From Acidobacteriota bacterium (GTDB lineage: Bacteria; Acidobacteriota; Terriglobia; Terriglobales; Acidobacteriaceae): a stretch of 33,946 nucleotides of DNA. The notes below the pieces were generated by a model. That model did not search any database. It was not told the origin of the DNA and was given only the letters and a program-made list of their open reading frames with translations. The translations under genes and the position numbers were made by a program. The stretch lies in contig JANYDG010000034.1 of NCBI GenBank assembly GCA_025359885.1, positions 1-33,946 of the forward strand, in the 5' to 3' direction. This document shows positions 24,224-32,900 of this stretch, piece by piece (positions within the stretch are counted from its first letter, which is position 1; each line of letters starts with the position of its first letter).

Positions 24224-24264
24224 GAGCCAGTCAGACTCCCGCATAGAGGAGTTCTGACTGGCTC
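24224..24264. terminator. bidirectional intrinsic terminator
   Basis: GAGCCAGTCAGACTCC (24224-24239) pairs with GGAGTTCTGACTGGCTC (24248-24264), a 16-base-pair stem with one bulged base and an 8-base loop. It is followed by GTGGTTTTG on the plus strand and preceded by AATAAAA, a U-run on the minus-strand transcript. It sits exactly between the convergent S1 and S53 protease genes and should stop transcription from both. Confidence 0.88.
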
Positions 24265-24279
24265 GTGGTTTTGCGGCAG

Positions 24280-27200
24280 CTAGTTGCCGGTGCCGCTGAG
24301 TGCGACGGTTTGGGTTGTGGTGCTTCCCTCATCGATGAAGCTGAGCGTCGCCGTGACCGCGCCGACTGCCTTGGGATGGAACGCAACATAGACCGAGCAG
24401 CTCGCGCTCGGCGCCAGGGTTGCAGCGCATGAATTGAGCTCCTCGAAAGAAGAGGGGCTGGTGCCGACCAGGTCGATCCCCAGAATATTGAGAACCGCCG
24501 TGCCAGTGTTCGTGACCGTCACCACCTTCGCCGCTGAAGTCGTTCCAGTCTTCACCGTTCCAAAGGCGAGTGCAGTTGCACTGAGTTTGACCACCGGGGC
24601 AGTGGTTCCCGTTCCCGTCAGAGTCACCTTTTGCGGAGAGCCGGTGGCATTGTCGGTGATGCTCAGGGTTGCGCTGAGCGCCACAGCCGTTGCTGGCTGA
24701 AAGGCGATATAGAGCGAGCAGGAGGCTCCCGCCGCCAGCGTCGTTCCGCAGCCGCCGATCTCCAGAAAGGCCGTGGGGTTGTTTCCACCAAGCGCGATGG
24801 AGCTGATGGTCACGGCGACCGAACCGGTGTTTTTGACGGTTACGATCTGGGCGTCGCTTGTGGTGCCAAGTACCTCAGGCGGGAAAGCAATTGTGGTGGG
24901 TGTTACCGTCACGGTTGGAGTTGTGCCAGTGACACCGGTACCAGTAAGAGTTACGGATTGAGGTGTTCCAGCTGCGTTATCGGCAACTGAGAGGCTGCCG
25001 GTGAGTGCGCCAGCGACTGTCGGCTTGAACTCCACCGAGACGGTGCAGCTTGCTGCCACAGCCAGCGTCGCTCCACAGGTCGTTGCCGACTTCAGGAAGG
25101 ATGTAGCGTTGGCGCCGGTGATGGTCTCTGAGGTGAGACTTACCGTGCCCGTTCCCGTATTTTTGATGGTCACCAACTGTGCCGCCGTTGTCACACCCAG
25201 TGCTGTGGAGGCGAAAGTGAGTTTAGCGGGCGAGAGCGACACGGTAAACGTGGTAGAAGAGGCTCCAGTCCCCGAGAGCGCAACTGCCTGTGGAGAGCCG
25301 GTTGCATTGTCGGCCACTGAGAGCGAAGCGGTGAGTGAGCCGGAGGACGCTGGTTTGAACTCAATCGAGACGACGCAGGTTGCGTTGATCGCGAGGGAGG
25401 CCCCGCAGGTATTCGCCGAGATCAGGTAGGCAGAGGCGTTCGCGCCGGTCAGTGTTTCAGAGGTCAGGGTCATGACCCCCGTGCCGGTGTTCTTGATGGT
25501 GACGGTGAGCGGGGCTGATGTAGCTCCGGCCAGTGTGGAGGGGAACGAAAGGCTGGTCGGTGAGAAGGTGATAGCCGGGGTCGGAATAACGCTCGCCCAA
25601 TTGTTCACCAGGTTGTTGGCGTTTACTGAGCCGAGACCCGTAGCCAGATCGTAACCCGTGGTGGATGAGTAGCCACTCAAGATTCCAACCGCGTCCCCGG
25701 TGTGGATGACGCTGCAGTTTTGCGTCCCCGGTACACACGGTACCGCGTTGTTGTCAGTCGTCACATCGTAGAAGTTGCAGGTGTTGCCTGAGCCAACGGT
25801 GACCGTGTTGCAGGCGGAGCGGGTATCCTTCGCCGCCAGGGCATAGAATCCGGCGTTTGCATTGCCCTGGGCTGAGCCCATCTTCTGGTTGATCAGCGCC
25901 ATGATGCCGGCCATGGCGGGTGAGGCTACCGACGTGCCCCCCACCGCCTGGGTAAGCGCCGTTGACGAGCTCGTATAAGTGCAGGGATTGGTTTGAGAAT
26001 CACAGATGACGTAGGCGTCATGCAACTCACCACCGGCGGCGAAGAGAGAGACGTCTGGCACATCGCGCTTGCCGTCTGCGGGAACGCCCGTGCCTACCTG
26101 CCAGGAGGGTTTGGCGTAGCCGCCAGCGCAGGTTGCAGCCGTGGTGCCGGTCGGAGACGTGCAGCGGCTCACTCCGCCCGTGCCCCCGGTCACGCTCAGA
26201 AAGTTGGTGTCAAAATTGTTGGCGAAGTCATAGTTGCAGGCCTGCTCGGTGTCATAGCCAGCCGCCGTGAATCCATACAGGAGGTTAACCGAGGTGCTGG
26301 CGCACGTTCCATTCCATGGAACCTCGGGAATGTAGCTGAGGGCCGACGAGCCATTGGTGGCGTTGGTGCTGTTCCAGTAGGTCTTGGTCGCGGTCAGGTT
26401 TGCCCAGTTGAAGTCCGTACCGCCCACGGCGACGTTATAAGGCGTGGAGGAAGAACCGCTTACCTGCAGCCCGCTGCCGGCTCCGTACGGAGGTGTGCCA
26501 CCGCCGTCACAGGCCGCCGAGCCCTGATCGCCTGAAGCCACAAACGCCGTAATGCCCTGCGCCGCGGCCTGCTGCCAAAGCGAATTGTTGAAGGCATTGC
26601 CGGCGGTGCCATACTTCAGCTCGCAATTGCCATAGCTGAAGCTCATGATCTTTGCGACATTGTTGTTGATGATGTAGATCGCTGACGCCGACGCGCCGTC
26701 TGAGGAATTCGTGCTTGCCGTCGTGACAAATTTAATCGTCGCTTTTGGCGCTGCTGCGCCTGACCATTCCACGTCCAGCGTGTTTTCAACCTTGTCGTTG
26801 GCGGTCGGCACTCCTGGATCGGCGCCATTCACGATGAAAACCGGGTCGTTGGCCGGCAGGCCAAAGCCGGACCGGAACTTCTGCACGTCGGCAAGACTCA
26901 CATCCGAACGTCCGGCGATGGCAACGGTCTGACCGGTGCCGTTGATGCCTGCGTTCCAAAGCGGAGTGAGGTTGTAGATCGTCGCGAAATCAAAGGGCGA
27001 GATCAACTCGAAGTTCGGATTCGAACCTGGCACGGTGAACAGCGGCTCTGGCTTCTTCTTGGGGCTGAGAGGCGTCCATCCGCCGGTTTTCTTGTCACGC
27101 ACGAAGTCGCCAAGGTAGTGGTTCATTGGCTTGGCAAAGAAGTTGTGCAGCGAGACAATGCCGGTAATTACCGGGCTGAGCGCCGCTGGAATCTGAGGGT

Positions 27201-27765
27201 CGCTCACATTGGCGATGTGATTTTCACCCTCCACCTTGAAATGGTGGATCTCGGTGTGAAAGGTTTCCTGTACCTGGGCCGCCGTGCCTGAAAACTCGAT
27301 GATTGTCCGGCCCTTGGTCACCTGGTCGATCGTGAATCCGTGGTTCTGCAGCCAGTTTGTCACCGCCTGAATGTCATACTCCGACGGTCCATACTGCGCG
27401 CCAAACTCCTCCGGCGTGAGCCAGTGATGGAAGTTCGGCGATTTGGGATTGATCTGCCCGTCCATGAACCGCGTCAGAGCGGCCTCCTGCTGCGGGCTGC
27501 GCTTCAGCAGCAGCTGGATGCGCTCCATGGGCAAAGAAGCTGCCACCGCGCCCTGGTCGTTCTCGGGACGCGCCTGGGGATGGATGTTGCCTGCCAGCCG
27601 CACCAGCTTGGAATCATCAATGCGCTCGGTAATTCTCGAAGCAACGGGTTGCGTCCATGTGGTTTCTTTTCCAGGGAAGGAAGAGTCCTGCGCCAGGGCT
27701 GAAGTCAGGCTGCTGATTCCAACCGCAAGGCACCCTGCCAATGCTGCCAATTTCATCATTCTCAT
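24280..27765 (-). CDS. secreted S53-family (kumamolisin-like) protease with four choice-of-anchor-D repeats
   Basis: A 1,161-residue exported protease. After a signal peptide (about 1-26, cut near ALA-Q) comes a pro-kumamolisin activation domain (about 55-215), then the sedolisin catalytic domain. The S53 residues are visible: Glu327 and Asp331 in VENTLDVEW (the E-x3-D pair), the ASGDQGS oxyanion-hole aspartate, and the nucleophile Ser612 in GGTSVASPAMAG. From about 735 to the end are four roughly 105-residue beta-sandwich repeats of the choice-of-anchor-D/HYDIN type, each with a KNTGTG-like turn (NTGSV, TNTGTA in later copies), probably for surface attachment. Such enzymes work at acid pH, fitting an acidophile. 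ATG 27765 is chosen over the adjacent GTG 27768 because AGAGG lies 8 bases upstream. The gene converges on S1. Confidence 0.93.
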   Translation of the reverse strand: MRMMKLAALAGCLAVGISSLTSALAQDSSFPGKETTWTQPVASRITERIDDSKLVRLAGNIHPQARPENDQGAVAASLPMERIQLLLKRSPQQEAALTRFMDGQINPKSPNFHHWLTPEEFGAQYGPSEYDIQAVTNWLQNHGFTIDQVTKGRTIIEFSGTAAQVQETFHTEIHHFKVEGENHIANVSDPQIPAALSPVITGIVSLHNFFAKPMNHYLGDFVRDKKTGGWTPLSPKKKPEPLFTVPGSNPNFELISPFDFATIYNLTPLWNAGINGTGQTVAIAGRSDVSLADVQKFRSGFGLPANDPVFIVNGADPGVPTANDKVENTLDVEWSGAAAPKATIKFVTTASTNSSDGASASAIYIINNNVAKIMSFSYGNCELKYGTAGNAFNNSLWQQAAAQGITAFVASGDQGSAACDGGGTPPYGAGSGLQVSGSSSTPYNVAVGGTDFNWANLTATKTYWNSTNATNGSSALSYIPEVPWNGTCASTSVNLLYGFTAAGYDTEQACNYDFANNFDTNFLSVTGGTGGVSRCTSPTGTTAATCAGGYAKPSWQVGTGVPADGKRDVPDVSLFAAGGELHDAYVICDSQTNPCTYTSSSTALTQAVGGTSVASPAMAGIMALINQKMGSAQGNANAGFYALAAKDTRSACNTVTVGSGNTCNFYDVTTDNNAVPCVPGTQNCSVIHTGDAVGILSGYSSTTGYDLATGLGSVNANNLVNNWASVIPTPAITFSPTSLSFPSTLAGATSAPLTVTIKNTGTGVMTLTSETLTGANASAYLISANTCGASLAINATCVVSIEFKPASSGSLTASLSVADNATGSPQAVALSGTGASSTTFTVSLSPAKLTFASTALGVTTAAQLVTIKNTGTGTVSLTSETITGANATSFLKSATTCGATLAVAASCTVSVEFKPTVAGALTGSLSVADNAAGTPQSVTLTGTGVTGTTPTVTVTPTTIAFPPEVLGTTSDAQIVTVKNTGSVAVTISSIALGGNNPTAFLEIGGCGTTLAAGASCSLYIAFQPATAVALSATLSITDNATGSPQKVTLTGTGTTAPVVKLSATALAFGTVKTGTTSAAKVVTVTNTGTAVLNILGIDLVGTSPSSFEELNSCAATLAPSASCSVYVAFHPKAVGAVTATLSFIDEGSTTTQTVALSGTGN

Positions 27766-27879
27766 CACAACTACCTCTCAGTACCGGGGAAATTTACAGA
27801 CTTAACAACAATTGCAACAGGGGGACGCCAATCATCATATTCCGACTCAAATGCATGGTGTGAGTAAAAACTGATCATT

Positions 27880-27926
27880 GCGGCTCACTTCAATCCAGCG
27901 AGATCAGGCGACCCACCGTGAGCCGC
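27880..27926. repeat. 9-base perfect inverted repeat
   Basis: GCGGCTCAC (27880-27888) and GTGAGCCGC (27918-27926) are exact reverse complements, 29 bases apart, between two divergent genes. No T-run follows, so it is not an obvious terminator. It could be a regulatory hairpin or a protein-binding pair. Confidence 0.6.
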
Positions 27927-28120
27927 TTGAACTGTGCGAATCCAGCTCACCGCTTTGCTCATCTCCTCACGCGTGAAAACTGCGCAGGCGTCTCTGAAAT
28001 CCGGTCCGACCAGCGGAAGCACCCTTGCTCTAGTACGCGTAATCCCTCACGGAAACCCCTCATCGGGGTCCAACCTGCTGACTGCGGAATCAAGATGCGC
28101 TCTCCTTTCAATCTGTTCAA

Positions 28121-28149
28121 TTGACCAAACGACTCCAGCAAGGTTTAGT
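28121..28149 (+). promoter_or_regulatory. candidate sigma-70 promoter of the TIM-barrel gene
   Basis: TTGACC (28121-28126), a 17-base spacer, then TTTAGT (28144-28149). The -35 box matches five of six consensus bases. It lies about 100 bases upstream of the ATG at 28252, leaving a leader of roughly 95 bases. Confidence 0.5.
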
Positions 28150-28251
28150 ATTTGTGGGCAAACGCAAACGCAGAAGTCCTGTGCGTAACCGCAGATCCCG
28201 GCCTCGTGCCCTTTTGTTTGATTAACCCGATCGTCAAGGAGTATCCGCTTC

Positions 28252-29184
28252 ATGAGCGCTATCAATCGTCGCCAGGTATTTGAGGGTGGTTTGGCAGTCG
28301 CTGCGGCCATGTGTCTGCCGCAGTCTTCAGAGGGTGCCGTGGGCTCGCCTGCACGCACGCCATCCAATCCCGCTGCACTTTCCTCCCCCTCCTCTGACGC
28401 ACCCAAAACTGCCCCGACAAAGAGGCTCGGCCACATTCGCCAGTCAGTCTCCCGATGGTGCTATCCAAAACTGACCCTGGATGAACTGTGTCAGGCGGCG
28501 GTGGAGATCGGGCTGCAAGGGGTAGATTTACTGCAACCAGAGGAATTTGAAGTACCGCGCAAGTACGGGCTTCTCTGCACCATGGGTTACGTTGGGGGAG
28601 GCGAAATCAACCACGCCCTCAACCGCGTCGAGAACCATGACGCAATTGAGGCCGCCATGCGTAAGAATCTACCTGCGGCATCCAAAGCAGGCGTGCCCAA
28701 TGTCATTACATTCTCGGGCCAGCGCGCTGGCATGTCTGATGAGGAGGGCGCGCGCAATACGATCGTGGGCCTCAAGCGGCTCCGTCCGCTGATTGAAGAT
28801 CATGGCGTCACGCTTTGTCTTGAATTGCTGAACAGCAAGCACGATCATCACGACTATATGTGCGACCACACCGACTGGGGCGTTCGAGTTATGCAGGAAG
28901 TTAACTCCCCCAGCATCAAGTTACTCTATGACATCTACCACATGCAGATCATGGAGGGCGACCTGATTGCCACGATTCGAGCCCATGGACAGTGGCTGGG
29001 GCACTATCATACCGGTGGGGTACCGGGGCGGCATGAGCTGGACGATCAGCAGGAAGTAAGTTGGCCGGCAGTTATGCGCGCCATCGCCGCGACAAACTTC
29101 AAGGGATATGTGGCCCATGAGTTTGTCCCGGCAAAGGATCCACTTACGTCGCTTCGCCAGGCAGTTGACCTTTGCGATGTGTAA
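28252..29184 (+). CDS. Tat-exported sugar isomerase/epimerase-like TIM-barrel protein
   Basis: A 310-residue protein of the xylose isomerase-like/hydroxypyruvate isomerase-like family. The N-terminus MSAINRRQVFEGGLAVAAAM carries a twin-arginine motif (Arg6-Arg7), then a Pro/Ser/Ala-rich linker to about 57, then the (beta/alpha)8 barrel. Likely metal ligands appear in order: Glu191 in LCLELLNSK, Asp227 in LLYDIYHMQ, His253 in GHYHTGG and Glu290 in VAHEF, matching hydroxypyruvate isomerase. The actual substrate is unknown; Tat export suggests a folded, metal-loaded enzyme in the periplasm. AAGGAG lies 10 bases before the ATG. It seems to be a single-gene unit with its own promoter. Confidence 0.88.
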   Translation: MSAINRRQVFEGGLAVAAAMCLPQSSEGAVGSPARTPSNPAALSSPSSDAPKTAPTKRLGHIRQSVSRWCYPKLTLDELCQAAVEIGLQGVDLLQPEEFEVPRKYGLLCTMGYVGGGEINHALNRVENHDAIEAAMRKNLPAASKAGVPNVITFSGQRAGMSDEEGARNTIVGLKRLRPLIEDHGVTLCLELLNSKHDHHDYMCDHTDWGVRVMQEVNSPSIKLLYDIYHMQIMEGDLIATIRAHGQWLGHYHTGGVPGRHELDDQQEVSWPAVMRAIAATNFKGYVAHEFVPAKDPLTSLRQAVDLCDV

Positions 29185-29205
29185 AGGGCATGAATTCAGA
29201 GACGT

Positions 29206-29229
29206 GGTGGGCCTTTTCATCAGCCCACC
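29206..29229 (+). terminator. possible terminator hairpin after the TIM-barrel gene
   Basis: GGTGGGC (29206-29212) and GCCCACC (29223-29229) form a 7-base stem with a 10-base loop, starting 22 bases after the stop codon. There is no good T-run after it, so function as an intrinsic terminator is doubtful. Confidence 0.35.
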
Positions 29230-29591
29230 CGGTCCTGCTTTCAAGCTGAATCGCAGCGAACGGCCTGCATCAAAAATAGGGCATGTTCATAAATTCCCTC
29301 GCAAGCTGAAAGAGGTGGAACGCAGAAGGAATCCCCCAAAAATCGGGAAAAGTGGAGAAAAGATGGAAATGTACTGTGTGGGCCGAAGATAAGCGTTTAT
29401 TGATGAACAGGGTACTTTAGGCATATGTTGTGGAAATCAAAAGGGCTACTTCCATAAGTGGAACATCTGGTTTCCGGTTACTATTTGATCGAAGCCAATG
29501 TACCAAAGTGGAATGGTGTTTCCCCACAGATACGAGAAAATCGTATTATTGAGTTGTGGAAACTTTACTTGCCATACAACTTGGACATTGA

Positions 29592-29741
29592 GCCCTGCAT
29601 CGAACTGTTGAGACTTCGCAACCTGCCGATGTGACTGCAATAAGCAGCTTGGGGCCAACTGGGCCTGCTGGACAAGCAGGACAAGCAGGACAAGCAGGAC
29701 AAATCGGGCGAATGAGACAACTGGTACTTTCCTACCCTTGA
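29592..29741 (+). pseudogene. collagen-like Gly-X-Y gene fragment
   Basis: An open stretch of 49 codons between two in-frame stops reads ADVTAISSLGPTGPAGQ and on through seven Gly-X-Y triplets (29652-29714) before degenerating. No start codon with a ribosome site and no neighbouring domain in frame were seen. Bacterial collagen-like proteins carry long Gly-X-Y tracts, often in surface or phage tail-fibre proteins. This looks like the remnant of one; chance from a repeat cannot be excluded. Confidence 0.4.
29671..29702 (+). repeat. 9-base tandem repeat, about 3.6 copies
   Basis: GACAAGCAG is repeated exactly at 29671, 29680 and 29689, with a partial fourth copy. In the plus-strand frame it codes for Gly-Gln-Ala triplets of the collagen-like fragment. 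Confidence 0.9.
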
Positions 29742-29912
29742 GCAGTGCATGGCGCCCCATTCGCGCCGGCCGCGCAAGGACGTTGAACAAGATGGGTTTC
29801 TCAAGGCAACCGCCACCTGCGGAAGTGTGGAGTTGTCTTCACTTGGTCGCCCTGGGGCAGGGGCGATCTGGCAGATGGCATGTTTCGGGAATTGGACTCG
29901 CGGAGGTAGGTA

Positions 29913-32900
29913 ATGTCGGCAGTGGTCACGGGAATTGAAGAGGTGTCTTCACCGGTTGCGTCTGGCTGGTCAAATGGTTTGCGTCGGCAGTCGAGTCGGC
30001 AGTCGCTTCGGCGGTCGCTTCGGCGGTCGCTTCGGCAGTCTTTGACCCTTGCCGTGTTCAGCCTGATCGCCATCGTCGTGACCATCCCGACCTCCGGGAA
30101 CTCCCAGGTGAACGTGACGACCTATCACAACGACATTGGCCGGACCGGGCAAAACCTGAGCGAAACCACGCTGAATACCACCAATGTGAACCCGACGCTT
30201 TTCGGCAAGCTGTTTTCGCAGCCGGTAGACGGCCAGATCTATGCCCAGCCCCTTTACCTTTCTGGTGTGAACGTCAACGGTACGGCACACAATCTTGTCT
30301 TTGTCGCGACCGAACACGACTCCGTCTATGCTTTTGATGCCGATACAAACGGGGGAACGAACTCTACTCCGATTTGGAAAGCGTCCATGCTCAGTACCAC
30401 GCACGGGGCCGCGGCTGGCGCAATCACGGTCGCTTCGAGCGTGGTGGGCTTCGACATCACCCCGGAGATTGGAATCACCGGCACACCCGTCATTGATCCC
30501 GTCTCGGGCACGCTTTATGTCGTCGGCAAAACGATGGAGAGCAACGTCGCGGTGCAGCGGTTGCACGCATTGGACGTCGCTACAGGCGCAGAAAAATTTG
30601 GCGGCCCGGTGGTGGTTACCGGCAGCGTTGCCGGAACCGGCAATGGAAGCGTGAATGGAAAGCTGACCTTCGATCCCCTGTGGGAGAGCAATCGGCCCGG
30701 TCTGCTGCTTTTGAATGGGATCGTGTATCTCGGATTTGCCGCCCATGGAGACAACGGGCCGTGGCATGGATGGATCCTCGGCTACAACGCGGCCACCTTG
30801 CAGCAAACGGGCGCATATTGCGCCTCTCCCAATGGCACCGGCGGCGGCTTCTGGATGTCTGGCGAGGGCCTGGCTGCAGATCAGTTGGATCCGGTCAACA
30901 AGCCGTTTGGACGTCTCTTCGCTCCGACCGGCAACGGTGACTACAACGCGACCAAGCCGTACACCAACAGCATGGACTACGGCGACAGCCATATCGTTCT
31001 GGATCTCACCAATGGCGCTCCCACCATCGTCGACGAGTTTACGACCAATCAGCAGGCGAGCTTGAACCTGATGGATGGCGATGTCGGTTCAGGCGGGATG
31101 ATCGTTCTGCCCACGCAGGCGACTGGAAACAACCCGCATCTCGCAGTACAAACAGGCAAGAATGGCACCATCTACCTGTTAAATCGCGACAACATGGGTG
31201 GCTACAACCTGACCCTGGACCAGGCGGTTCAGGAGCAGGCCTACGCGGTAGGCAATGTCGGTATCTGGAGTACTCCGGCGTACTGGAATGGGAATGTCTA
31301 CTACTGGGGACGCTTTGACAATTTGAAGTCCATTCCACTGGTCAACGGGCTGCTTTCGACGACTCCGACAAAATCCGTAGAGCAATACGGTTATCCCGGA
31401 GCTACGCCTTCGATCTCGGCCAACGGTTCGACCCAGGGAATTGTCTGGTCGATTGATTCCTCGGCGTACGCTACACCTGGACCGTCGATTCTCCGCGCCC
31501 ACAACGCCAGCAATGTCGCTTCGACCCTGTACTCGAGCAGCACCAATGCCGCGCGCGACAGTGCCGGCAATGCGGTCAAGTTCACCGTGCCGACCGTTGC
31601 CAACGGGAAAGTCTATGTCGGGACCGCGAATGAGGTAGACATTTACGGTCTGCTGAACGGCGCCACGCAGACCGCGGCTCCCGTCATTTCTCCCGGAACT
31701 CAGTCGTATGCAGGCTCCCTGTCGGTGACGATTACCGATGCAACGCCGGGTGCCAGCATCTACTACACGATCGATGGATCCAATGCATCCACCTCTTCAA
31801 CGCTCTATACGGGCCCGATTACGGTCAGTTCGACAGAAACGATTCACGCTTTGGCAAGCGGTGCTGGCCTGTTGCTGAGTGCACAGGCGTCTGCCACTTA
31901 TACCAACGTTTCGCAGGTGGGCAACGTACTCTTCAGCCTGCCTACCGGCACCTATGCCGCGTCGCAGAATATCGCATTGTCAGATACGACAGCCGTTGCA
32001 AAGATTTACTACACCCTTGACGGAACGACGCCAACGGCAGCGTCAACGCTGTACACCACGCCGATCCCGGTGACGGCCACGACAACCATCACTGCCGTTG
32101 CCATGGCAGCAGGCTTGAGCAACAGTCCCATCATTTCGCAGACCTACACCATCCAGATTGGACAAACCGGAATCAGCTTTGGCGAGGGATTTGCCTCTTC
32201 GACCGGACTGGTCATTCTGAACGGGAATGCCGGGCTCAACGATACCCGGCTGCAACTGACCAACGGGCTTCCCGGCGAGGCAAGCTCTGCCTGGTACCAC
32301 TCGCCCATCAATATCCAGGCGTTTACCACCGACTTCGCTTTCCAACTGTCAAATCCAGTTGCAGACGGAATCACCTTCACCATTCAGAACGATCCAAGGG
32401 GATTCTCGGCCCTCGGTGGCAATGGATACCAGTTGGGATTCCAGACAATTCAAAAATCAGTTGGAATCAAGTTCGACCTTTACAACTCAGCTGGAGAAGG
32501 CCCTGACTCAACCGGCCTTTATCTCAATGGTGCCCCGCCCACAGTGCCGGCAATTGATCTCAGTGCGACTGGCATCAACCTGCACAGTGACGATGAGATG
32601 GCGATTCACATGGTTTACGACGGAACCGTCCTCACCATGAAAATTACAGATATGGTGACGTCGGCGACCTGGTCGACAAGCTGGACAATCAACATTCCCA
32701 CCATCATTGGCTCAAAGACAGCTTACGTAGGATTTACCGGTGCAACCGGCGGAGCAACCTCAAGCCAGAAAATCCTGACCTGGAGTATGGTCCCGTCAAC
32801 GCCAGCAGTGACGACTGCGACGCCCACGTTCTCACCTGCGGCTGGAACCTACACCAGTGCCCAGACCGTTTCAATCAGCGACACAACCTCCGGCGCAACC

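Larger units (their letters stand above)
27766..28251. other. 486-base intergenic region between divergent genes
   Basis: No protein-coding frame with recognisable sequence was found. It holds the ribosome site of the S53 protease, a 9-base perfect inverted repeat (27880-27926), a sigma-70-like promoter (28121-28149) and AAGGAG ahead of the TIM-barrel gene (about 28237-28242). No tRNA or riboswitch could be recognised. Confidence 0.6.
29185..29912. other. 728-base gene-poor, less GC-rich stretch
   Basis: Between the TIM-barrel gene and the giant surface-protein gene there is no intact gene I can support. The first part has a hairpin (29206-29229); the middle (about 29280-29580) is clearly richer in A and T than its neighbours; 29592-29741 holds a short collagen-like fragment; and GGAGG at 29902-29906 is the ribosome site of the next gene. 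It may be the eroded site of a former gene or of mobile DNA. Confidence 0.6.

Noticed and set aside
29530..29546. Hairpin ATACGA-GAAAA-TCGTAT in the gene-poor stretch
   Set aside because: Only six base pairs, no T-run and no adjacent gene end; expected by chance in AT-rich DNA.
29446..29790. A 114-codon minus-strand frame with VLLVLLVLLV
   Set aside because: The hydrophobic stretch is just the 9-base repeat read backwards; the plus strand gives a more meaningful Gly-X-Y pattern, and there is no ribosome site.
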